Below, in pieces: positions 1 to 5,202 of a stretch of 5,904 nucleotides of DNA; positions within the stretch are counted from its first letter, which is position 1, and each line of letters begins with the position of its first letter. A model generated the notes under the pieces. The model was not told where the DNA came from and did not search any database. It worked only from the letters and a program-made list of their open reading frames with translations. A program made the position numbers and the translations under genes. The stretch is from NCBI GenBank assembly GCA_949297565.1, contig CASFUI010000063.1:1-5904 (forward strand). The letters run 5' to 3'. Source of the DNA: an uncultured Eubacteriales bacterium. Lineage in GTDB: Bacteria > Bacillota > Clostridia > Lachnospirales > Lachnospiraceae.

Positions 1-251
1 AGACCATAGGCGGAGCCTCCTGATAGCACAATGGCGTTGACAGGATTGTCTGCAGTCTCAGGAAGCGTCAGAGGGGTCTCGCGTGAAGCGGGACCGCCGC
101 CGCTTATGTCGCAGCCGACCTTAGCGCCGGATGGAAAGTATATTACAGTAACGCCTGTCTTGGCTGTATCATTCTGTGAGTGTCCTATTTTAAATCCGAG
201 GGAGCCGTCAGTAGCTTCCTCTAATTTTATTTCTCTAATCAGCTTTTGCAT
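1..251 (-). CDS. P1 family (S58, DmpA-like) peptidase, N-terminal part
   Basis: Partial gene: the first 83 codons are present and the rest lies beyond the left edge. The product starts MQKLIREIK and carries family landmarks. These are a GHSQNDTAKTGVTVI stretch near residues 23-37, a GGGPASRET stretch near residues 51-59 (family form GG.PGTRET), and VNAIVLSGGSAYG at 71-83. This is the N-terminal pattern of L-aminopeptidase/D-esterase DmpA and beta-peptidyl aminopeptidases. Those enzymes are made as precursors and cleave themselves to expose an N-terminal serine nucleophile; that serine would lie outside the window, so activity cannot be judged. The ATG at 249-251 is preceded by GGGAGG at the right spacing. 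The start lies inside the last 17 bases of the upstream ECF gene, so translation is probably coupled. Family assignment is firm. The substrate is unknown; amides, small peptides or beta-alanyl compounds fit the family. Confidence 0.85.
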   Translation of the reverse strand, partial: MQKLIREIKLEEATDGSLGFKIGHSQNDTAKTGVTVIYFPSGAKVGCDISGGGPASRETPLTLPETADNPVNAIVLSGGSAYG

Positions 252-867
252 GCAAACCTCCCACTTTTAATGACTTATACAGAGTTCTCGTCAGTATGCT
301 TGCTATGAGAAAACAGATTACCGCTTCAACAGCGCCCTGAATGCCGACAAATGCCAGTACAAATGTGAGAGGGTTTGCTGCGCCGAGTGCAGAGGCAAAG
401 CCCTGAATGTATTCAGTATTATAAAAGAAAATCACAAGCGAGCCCATAAAAAGAAGTGTATTCAACAGCGGACAGCAAAGGCATGCTATATAATAAGACA
501 GCTTGGAAAGCCGGGCTGAGCTGTGTACAGCTTTAAAAATAAGTCCTGTAAGCCAGCCCACAAGAATTCTCATTACTACTGTTGTAATAAATGTTCCTAT
601 TGGATTTATGCTGAGGAGTACAGTTCCGAATGCTGTGAGACCAAAGCACTGGTAAAAGCTCGTAAGACCGAATGCGGCTCCGCATATTGCTCCGCCTAAT
701 GGACCTAAAAGCACAGCGCCCACTGCGACAGGTATAGTCAGAAGCGTAATGGAAAGCCCGGGAGTTCGGATGTAGCCGAGCGGCGTCAGAGACATTACGA
801 TAATAATAGCTACCATAAGAGCCAGCTCAACCATAAATTTTGTGTTTCTTTGAGATTTGAATTGCAT
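235..867 (-). CDS. ECF transporter S component, probably PanT-like
   Basis: Encodes a very hydrophobic protein of 210 residues, a normal size for the substrate-binding subunit of an energy-coupling factor vitamin transporter. I see about six membrane segments. Counted from the upstream ATG at 873, they lie near residues 14-32, 41-57, 58-76, 80-111, 126-150 and 163-193. The conserved run includes GLSITLLTIPVAVGAVLLGP, TSFYQCFG and LLSINPIGTF, which I associate with clostridial S components of the pantothenate (PanT-like) type. The fold call is strong and the substrate call is tentative. The S component needs the EcfA, EcfA' and EcfT energising module, which is not in this window and is usually encoded elsewhere and shared. 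The ATG at 865-867 is preferred over the one at 871-873: GGAGG lies 8 bases before the former but only 2 before the latter. Its 3' end overlaps the P1 peptidase start by 17 bases, so the two form an operon. Confidence 0.85.
   Translation of the reverse strand: MQFKSQRNTKFMVELALMVAIIIVMSLTPLGYIRTPGLSITLLTIPVAVGAVLLGPLGGAICGAAFGLTSFYQCFGLTAFGTVLLSINPIGTFITTVVMRILVGWLTGLIFKAVHSSARLSKLSYYIACLCCPLLNTLLFMGSLVIFFYNTEYIQGFASALGAANPLTFVLAFVGIQGAVEAVICFLIASILTRTLYKSLKVGGLHAKAD
257..262 (-). promoter_or_regulatory. Ribosome binding site of the P1 peptidase
   Basis: GGGAGG on the minus strand, 5 bases before the ATG at 251. It lies within the coding sequence of the ECF gene, so ribosomes finishing that gene can restart here. 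It fixes the peptidase start. Confidence 0.75.
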
Positions 868-875
868 TTTCATTT

Positions 876-880
876 CCTCC
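876..880 (-). promoter_or_regulatory. Ribosome binding site deciding the ECF gene start
   Basis: GGAGG on the minus strand. It lies 2 bases from the ATG at 873, which is too close, and 8 bases from the ATG at 867, which is ideal. The shorter start is therefore more likely, removing two residues (Met-Lys). Confidence 0.7.
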
Positions 881-902
881 GTTTTTTACAATTAAATTTT
901 AA

Positions 903-932
903 GTTATAAATTGGGATAAAAATGAACGTAAA
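903..932 (-). promoter_or_regulatory. Possible promoter of the ECF-peptidase operon
   Basis: On the minus strand, TTTACG (932-927) and TATAAC (908-903) are separated by 18 bases, a fair sigma-70-type match (4/6 and 5/6). A start near 896 would leave a short leader of about 25-30 bases. The surrounding DNA is very AT-rich, so chance matches are common. Confidence 0.35.
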
Positions 933-956
933 CTGCGAAAGTTTGAACACCAGAAA

Positions 957-1014
957 ATAAAATGATATACATTTCGTGACCGCCTGTGTGGTCGGTCCTA
1001 AAGTATCATTTTAT
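957..1014. repeat. 58-bp inverted repeat with 11-bp perfect stem and inner hairpin
   Basis: ATAAAATGATA at 957-967 is exactly complementary to TATCATTTTAT at 1004-1014. Between them sits a second dyad with two mutually exclusive pairings: GACCGC (978-983) with GTGGTC (988-993, one G-U on the plus strand), or GACCG (978-982) with CGGTC (993-997). The two stems are separated by internal loops of about 10 bases on each side. On the minus strand the outer stem is followed by a U-rich stretch, so it could act as a weak terminator or leader element ahead of the ECF operon. It could also be a protein-binding site in DNA. It matches no riboswitch class that I can recall. Confidence 0.6.
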
Positions 1015-1070
1015 GAATTGGGAAAAAAGATTGTTTTATCTGATGCATTTTCCTTAAGAATAACGCTCGT

Positions 1071-1079
1071 TGGTATAGT
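1071..1079 (+). promoter_or_regulatory. Possible extended -10 promoter reading toward the ABC genes
   Basis: TGGTATAGT fits the extended -10 form TGnTATAAT with one mismatch. There is no good -35 at 16-18 bases upstream, which extended -10 promoters can tolerate. Transcription would start near 1086, right at an ATG (1087), and run through the hairpin cluster toward the ABC exporter. Confidence 0.35.
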
Positions 1080-1115
1080 ATCACAAATGCTGCGTTACTG
1101 CAAATGGAATTTTGG

Positions 1116-1144
1116 AAAGAAAAAGGGGGGCGGCATCGCCGCCC
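1116..1144 (-). terminator. Possible intrinsic terminator, minus strand
   Basis: On the minus strand GGGCGGC, loop GAT, GCCGCCC is followed by CCC and then TTTTTCTTT. The 7-bp stem is all G-C. The three C residues between stem and T run make it less than ideal. It would end a minus-strand RNA of about 210 bases started from the TATAAT at 1340, or block read-through into the ECF operon. Confidence 0.45.
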
Positions 1145-1163
1145 GCTCATAAGGAAAAAAGGT

Positions 1164-1205
1164 ACAGCACCATACCTGCGTATGATGCTGTGGGCATTTC
1201 TGCCC
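1164..1205. repeat. Two adjacent hairpins in the candidate RNA
   Basis: ACAGCA and CATAC (1164-1175) pair with GTATG and TGCTGT (1180-1191) around a four-base loop. The single mismatch (C1170/A1185 on plus) becomes a U-G pair on minus. One base on, GGGCA (1192-1196) pairs with TGCCC (1201-1205); its loop is TTTC on plus and GAAA on minus. The CCTGCG around the first loop (1175-1180) repeats the 3' arm of the terminator hairpin at 1281-1286. Confidence 0.55.
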
Positions 1206-1262
1206 GGAAAAAGTATAAAGAGATTTTGTGTGCACTGTGCACATTTATGAAGAATTTATGTC

Positions 1263-1297
1263 AGCGCTGCAGGGATCTGTCCTGCGGCGTTATTTTT
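1263..1297 (+). terminator. Possible intrinsic terminator or attenuator, plus strand
   Basis: AGCGCTGCAGG (1263-1273) pairs over 11 positions, including two G-U, with CCTGCGGCGTT (1281-1291) around a 7-base loop. It is followed at once by ATTTTT. It lies about 205 bases before the first ABC gene, with no plus-strand gene ahead of it. It would therefore end either a short RNA or a leader transcript of the exporter operon. The CCTGCG at 1175-1180 could pair with its 5' arm (TGCAGG, 1268-1273) as an anti-terminator. Confidence 0.5.
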
Positions 1298-1334
1298 AGG
1301 CGGAACTGTTTTAACCCCAATCTGTATGCCGTGC

Positions 1335-1364
1335 ATTATACGCTGCTAAATCAAAACTAAATCA
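1335..1364 (-). promoter_or_regulatory. Possible minus-strand promoter with phased direct repeats
   Basis: A perfect TATAAT lies on the minus strand at 1340-1335, with no good -35. Just upstream, where the -35 would be, the plus-strand octamer CTAAATCA occurs twice (1346-1353 and 1357-1364), spaced by 11 bases, about one helical turn. Such repeats replacing a -35 are typical of activator sites of OmpR/PhoB-type response regulators; here that is only a suggestion. Confidence 0.35.
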
Positions 1365-1455
1365 GCTCCTTTTGATGTTTGTATTATAACTGGAAAATAT
1401 GTCCAAACAATGACTGTGCTGTAAAGGAATAATAAAAATTATAAATTTTATCTGA

Positions 1456-1485
1456 TTGACTTTTATAAATATTATAAGATATTCT
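1456..1485 (+). promoter_or_regulatory. Possible promoter of the ABC exporter operon
   Basis: TTGACT (1456-1461, 5/6 match to the -35) is followed after 18 bases by TATTCT (1480-1485, 4/6). A start near 1492 would leave only about 10 bases before the ATG at 1503. The spacer holds TTATAA twice (1463-1468 and 1472-1477), and AAAATT/AATTTT arms at 1435-1449 lie just upstream; either could be a repressor site, but the DNA here is so AT-rich that this is weak. Confidence 0.4.
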
Positions 1486-1502
1486 TAAATAAGTGGATTT
1501 TT

Positions 1503-3287
1503 ATGAGTATGGTAAAGTGGTCAAAAAGTGCAGGAAGGAGTGGTATAGGTCAGATTATGAAGCTTTTTGTAAAATATATAAAGCCCTATTTTTATTACTA
1601 TATTCTTGGACCGGTGTTTATGATGGTAGAGGTGGTAGGTGAGATTGTTCTGCCGTGGCTGCTCTCAAAAATTATAAATAACGGTGTTGCGACACATGAT
1701 GTCGGCTATATCATACGGGTTGGCGCTCTTATGGCTGCAACGGCAGTTCTCATGGCAGTCGGAGGTGTGCTCGGAGCGTGGTTTGCCGCAAATGCCGCTA
1801 TGAGTTTCGGAGCTGATTTGAGGATGGATTTGTTCGAGAAAATTCAGGAATTTTCTTTTAACAATATAGATAAGTTTTCAACAGGCTCTCTGATTACGAG
1901 GCTCACAAACGATATAACGCAGATTCAGAATATGATTATGCAGACCCTGCGTTCATGCATGCGCTCTCCCGGAATACTTATCGGAGCGGTTATAATGGCG
2001 TTTGTAATAAGCCCGAAGCTTGCGCTTGTGTTTATAGTTGCGGTTCCCGTGCTTGTGGTTTCAATCGCTGTGATTATGAAAATGGCGTTTCCGAGATTTA
2101 AAGCTCTTCAGGTAAGCCTCGACAAGCTCAATTCCTGTGTTCAGGAGGGGCTTGTAAATATACGTCTTATTAAATCGTTTGTGAGAAAGGATTATGAGGA
2201 GAAGCGGTTTGAAGAGCACAATTATGATTTAATGGATAAAAATATCAGGGCAATGAATATCATGATTAAATATCAGCCGATTATGACGCTTGCGCTTAAT
2301 CTGACAACAGTCGCAGTAGTGTGGTTTGGCGGAAATATGATTATAGGCGGGAAAATGCAGGTAGGCGACCTGACGGCGTTTACTAATTATATTGTGCAGA
2401 TTATGGGAAGTCTGACAATGCTGTCTATTGTATTTTTAAACTGGGCGAGGGCGGTGGCGTCGTTTCGTCGCGTGAGAGAGGTGCTTGATGAGGAGATTGA
2501 TCTGACAGATGAGACAGCGCGGGATAAACAGCGAAAGGTGTGTGAGGGAAGCATAGAGTTTAAAAATGTATATTTCCAGTATTATAAGGGAACTGACCAG
2601 CTTGTGCTGTCGGATATAAACTTTAAGGTCAAACCGGGACAGACGCTCGGAATTATCGGGCCTACCGGAAGCGGCAAGACTACGCTTGTATCTCTTATAC
2701 CGAGACTGTATGATGCCGACAGAGGCGAGGTTTTGGTTGATGGTGTGAATGTGAGAGATTATTCTCTTGAAAATTTAAGAAACGGTATAGGAATGGTACT
2801 TCAGAAAAATACTCTGTTTTCGGGAGACATTTATGAAAATCTGCGCTGGGGCGATGAGAATGCGGATGATGAAACTGTCCGTGAGGCTGCGTGTGCAGCT
2901 CAGGCAGATAAATTTGTCAGCAGCTTTAAGGAGGGATATAATACACAGCTCGGTCAGGGAGGAGCAAACGTCTCAGGCGGACAGAAGCAGAGACTTTGTA
3001 TAGCCAGAGCACTCCTTAAAAATCCTAAAATTCTAATTCTTGACGATTCGACAAGCGCGGTTGACACCGCGACGGAGCGTTATATAAGAGAGACGCTTTA
3101 CACTAAATACTCCGGTATGACAAAGATTATTATTGCCCAGAGAATAAGCTCTGTAATGGAGGCTGATGAGATTCTCGTTATGGACAACGGACAGATTTGC
3201 GGCTTTGGAAGTCATGAGGAGCTGCTTTTAAGCTGTCCTCTGTACAAAGAAATTTATGATGTTCAGATAAGCAGGGAGGTGAGCTGA
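1503..3287 (+). CDS. Heterodimeric ABC exporter, degenerate-ATPase subunit (BmrC/LmrC-like)
   Basis: Half-size exporter of 594 residues. An N-terminal membrane domain has six helices (about 28-50, 70-94, 152-170, 172-193, 258-280, 290-312). A C-terminal nucleotide-binding domain runs from about 350. Visible motifs are A-loop Tyr360, Walker A GPTGSGKTT (386-394), Q-loop Gln434, signature VSGGQ (490-494) and Walker B ILILDD ending at 515. The residue after the Walker B Asp is Asp515 instead of the catalytic Glu, and the switch residue is Gln546 (IIIAQR) instead of His. Both changes are known from the inactive site of BmrCD, LmrCD and TM287/288. Its intact signature should complete the active site on the partner encoded next. 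Substrates cannot be read from sequence; drugs or amphipathic compounds are usual. The start is uncertain: Met19 (1557) gives 576 residues, nearer the usual length, and the ATG at 1503 has only a weak GTGGA site. Confidence 0.93.
   Translation: MSMVKWSKSAGRSGIGQIMKLFVKYIKPYFYYYILGPVFMMVEVVGEIVLPWLLSKIINNGVATHDVGYIIRVGALMAATAVLMAVGGVLGAWFAANAAMSFGADLRMDLFEKIQEFSFNNIDKFSTGSLITRLTNDITQIQNMIMQTLRSCMRSPGILIGAVIMAFVISPKLALVFIVAVPVLVVSIAVIMKMAFPRFKALQVSLDKLNSCVQEGLVNIRLIKSFVRKDYEEKRFEEHNYDLMDKNIRAMNIMIKYQPIMTLALNLTTVAVVWFGGNMIIGGKMQVGDLTAFTNYIVQIMGSLTMLSIVFLNWARAVASFRRVREVLDEEIDLTDETARDKQRKVCEGSIEFKNVYFQYYKGTDQLVLSDINFKVKPGQTLGIIGPTGSGKTTLVSLIPRLYDADRGEVLVDGVNVRDYSLENLRNGIGMVLQKNTLFSGDIYENLRWGDENADDETVREAACAAQADKFVSSFKEGYNTQLGQGGANVSGGQKQRLCIARALLKNPKILILDDSTSAVDTATERYIRETLYTKYSGMTKIIIAQRISSVMEADEILVMDNGQICGFGSHEELLLSCPLYKEIYDVQISREVS
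3274..3282 (+). promoter_or_regulatory. Ribosome binding site of the second ABC gene
   Basis: GGGAGGTGA lies inside the last codons of the first ABC gene, with 8 bases between its AGGT core and the ATG at 3289. It is a near-complete match to the 16S rRNA tail, fixes the start over the in-frame Met codons downstream, and is much stronger than the site of the first gene. Confidence 0.85.
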
Positions 3288-3288
3288 T

Positions 3289-5100
3289 ATGCCGCCGATG
3301 GGAGGAGTTACCGGCGCCATGAAGGGCATCCAGAGAAATATGGGCAGCGGTAAAGAAAAGCCACAAAATTTAAAAAATACTGTGCTGCGTCTTTTTTCTT
3401 ACATGAGCGACGCTAAAGCTGCGTTGGCAGGAGCGCTTTTGTGTGTTGTCGTAAGTACGGTCAGCAATCTGGCTGCGTCATATATGCTGCGCCCCGTCAT
3501 AAATAATCATATTATAGGCTTTAATGAGAACGGTGGCGCAAAGGGGCTTGCGCTTGCGCTGATTGCCATGCTTGCGGTTTATCTGTTTGGTGTTCTGGCG
3601 ACTTATTTTCAGGCAAAGCTGATGCTTTATGTATCTCAAAAGGCGCTTTTTGAGCTCAGAAGAGATTTATTTGTGCATATGCAGAAACTTCCGGTATCGT
3701 TTTTTGACAAAAACAGCAAGGGCGATTTGATGAGCAGGTATACCAACGATGTGGATGTGGTAGGAGAGATGCTGAACAGTACGGCGGTGCAGCTTTTGTC
3801 AGGTGTGATGACACTTGTCGGGACGCTGGGAATGATGATTTACACAAATATATGGCTGTCAATCATTACGTTTGTGATGTCTCCTGTTATTATTTATTCG
3901 GGGCGGTTTCTTGTCTCAAGGAGCAGAAAATATTACACTGCTCAGCAGCAGTCTCTTGGAGCTCTTAACGGCTGTATTGAAGAGACTATAAGCGGACAGC
4001 GAGTGGTGAAGGTGTTCTGTCATGAGCAGCAGGCTGTGGAGTCGTTCAGAAAATATAATTATGATCTGAAGGATAAGCAGATTAAAGCGCAATTTTTCGG
4101 AGGCATTATGGGACCTGTTGTGGGCAATCTGGGACAGGTGAATTATGCGCTGACTGCTATGATTGGCGGCATACTGTGTGTGCTCAGAGGCTTTGATGTG
4201 GGAGGTCTGACTATTTTTGTCACCTACGCGAGACAGTTTTCAAGGCCGATAAATGAGATTACCATGCAGATGAATACGATATTTTCGGCGCTTGCCGGCG
4301 CGGAGCGCGTGTTTGATATATGCGATATGGAGGTTGAGGATATTTCCGGTGAGGAGTTATCAGACGTCAGGGGAGAGATTGTAATGGAGCATGTGACTTT
4401 CGGATACAGACGCGACACTCCTGTTCTTCGGGATATAAGCCTGTACGCAAAGAAGGGGCAAAAGATAGCGTTTGTCGGCTCTACAGGAGCCGGAAAAACC
4501 ACGGTTACAAACCTTCTTACAAGATTTTATGAAATCTGGGAGGGAACTATCAGGCTGGACGGCAGGGATATACGTACTATTAATATGGAAAGTCTCCGAA
4601 GAAATATTGCTCTCGTACTTCAGGACACACATCTTTTCACGGGGACAGTAATGGAAAATATACGATACGGCCGGCTTGACGCCACCGATGAGGAGGTTAT
4701 AGCCGCTGCAAAGACGGCCAACGCAGATTATTTTATCAGACATTTGTCTGACGGCTACAATACGGTGCTTGAGGGCGACGGAGCAAACTTAAGCCAGGGT
4801 CAGAGGCAGCTTTTAAATATTGCTCGCGCTGCGCTTTCCCGTGCGCCTATCCTTATTATGGATGAGGCTACAAGCTCTGTTGACACTATCACGGAAAGAC
4901 AGATACAGGACGGCATGGACAGACTGATGTCCGACAGAACTACGTTTGTCATTGCTCACCGTCTCTCGACGATACGCAATGCCAATGCGATTATGGTGCT
5001 CGAGCACGGTGAGATTATAGAGCGCGGCACGCATCAGCAGCTTCTTGAGCAGAGGGGCAGATATTATGAGCTCTACACCGGAAAAGCAGAGCTGGATTGA
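3289..5100 (+). CDS. Heterodimeric ABC exporter, catalytic subunit (BmrD/LmrD-like)
   Basis: Half-size exporter of 603 residues, starting one base after the stop of its partner. A hydrophilic N-terminus of about 40 residues precedes six membrane helices (about 44-66, 86-108, 165-185, 188-207, 272-298, 303-315). The ATPase domain has A-loop Tyr373 (FGY), Walker A GSTGAGKTT (397-405), Q-loop Gln445, Walker B ILIMDE with catalytic Glu526, and switch His557 (VIAHR), all canonical. The signature is LSQGQ (501-505) instead of LSGGQ, so the first Gly is Gln. This fault faces the partner's degenerate site in the dimer. The two subunits therefore give one active and one mainly regulatory ATP site, as established for BmrCD-type exporters. 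The protein acts in the cytoplasmic membrane with the upstream gene product; tight spacing and the embedded ribosome binding site support equal production. Class certain, substrate unknown. Confidence 0.94.
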   Translation: MPPMGGVTGAMKGIQRNMGSGKEKPQNLKNTVLRLFSYMSDAKAALAGALLCVVVSTVSNLAASYMLRPVINNHIIGFNENGGAKGLALALIAMLAVYLFGVLATYFQAKLMLYVSQKALFELRRDLFVHMQKLPVSFFDKNSKGDLMSRYTNDVDVVGEMLNSTAVQLLSGVMTLVGTLGMMIYTNIWLSIITFVMSPVIIYSGRFLVSRSRKYYTAQQQSLGALNGCIEETISGQRVVKVFCHEQQAVESFRKYNYDLKDKQIKAQFFGGIMGPVVGNLGQVNYALTAMIGGILCVLRGFDVGGLTIFVTYARQFSRPINEITMQMNTIFSALAGAERVFDICDMEVEDISGEELSDVRGEIVMEHVTFGYRRDTPVLRDISLYAKKGQKIAFVGSTGAGKTTVTNLLTRFYEIWEGTIRLDGRDIRTINMESLRRNIALVLQDTHLFTGTVMENIRYGRLDATDEEVIAAAKTANADYFIRHLSDGYNTVLEGDGANLSQGQRQLLNIARAALSRAPILIMDEATSSVDTITERQIQDGMDRLMSDRTTFVIAHRLSTIRNANAIMVLEHGEIIERGTHQQLLEQRGRYYELYTGKAELD

Positions 5101-5202
5101 CCATGCCGCGTTTTCGAGTGAAGTGAAAGACTAAGTATGGAAGAAATATTATGAGGCAATACTACAATTAAAAATATGAAGCTGAAAGGAAGGATTAGTT
5201 GT
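5101..5202 (+). other. Intergenic gap between ABC operon and enolase
   Basis: 102 bases with no GC-rich hairpin and T run, so no intrinsic terminator is evident after the exporter. A TATTAT at 5147-5152 could be a -10, but no good -35 sits before it. Read-through from the exporter into enolase is possible. A separate enolase promoter here cannot be excluded. Confidence 0.4.
5186..5194 (+). promoter_or_regulatory. Ribosome binding site of enolase
   Basis: AAGGAAGGA-type purine tract, its last AGGA ending 8 bases before the ATG at 5203. It supports that start over later Met codons. Confidence 0.7.

Larger units (their letters stand above)
1086..1328. ncRNA. Hairpin cluster: candidate attenuator leader or small RNA
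   Basis: Five compact hairpins lie in about 165 bases: 1128-1144 (7 bp, 3-base loop), 1164-1191 (12 paired positions, 4-base loop), 1192-1205 (5 bp, 4-base loop), 1229-1243 (6 bp, 3-base loop) and 1263-1291 (11 bp, 7-base loop). The strand is unclear. For minus: position 1170/1185 is a G-U pair only on that strand, the 1192-1205 loop becomes a GAAA tetraloop, a perfect TATAAT lies at 1340-1335, and the 1128-1144 hairpin is then followed by a T run. For plus: two pairs of the last hairpin are G-U only on that strand, a T run follows it, and an extended -10 lies at 1071-1079. It is not a recognisable 6S RNA, SRP RNA, T-box or known riboswitch. I see no convincing protein gene; an 82-codon TTG-start frame at 1112-1360 lacks a ribosome binding site. 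Confidence 0.45.

Noticed and set aside
31..270. Plus-strand frame over the P1 peptidase start
   Set aside because: It is antisense to a well-supported gene and its product has no family features.
1112..1360. 82-codon plus-strand frame in the intergenic region
   Set aside because: It starts with TTG, has no ribosome binding site, shows no recognisable domain, and runs through all the hairpins and the terminator-like structure. Other frames are also partly open here, so openness is not evidence.
1350..1376. ATCAAAA/TTTTGAT inverted repeat (13-base loop) as a terminator
   Set aside because: The stem is only 7 bp and nearly all A-T, and no run of T follows; it is probably chance in AT-rich DNA.
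1435..1477. AAAATT/AATTTT and TTATAA/TTATAA dyads near the ABC promoter as operators
   Set aside because: They are short and made only of A and T in a very AT-rich stretch, so expected by chance; mentioned only under the promoter.
874..1502. Known riboswitch, T-box, 6S or SRP RNA in the intergenic region
   Set aside because: I looked for the conserved cores of TPP, FMN, cobalamin, lysine, glycine, purine and fluoride riboswitches and for the T-box TGGNACCGCG and SRP loop motifs. None is present on either strand.
3033..5034. Several minus-strand frames of 60-127 codons inside the two ABC genes
   Set aside because: They are antisense to strongly conserved ATPase and membrane domains and lack ribosome binding sites; they are by-products of codon use.
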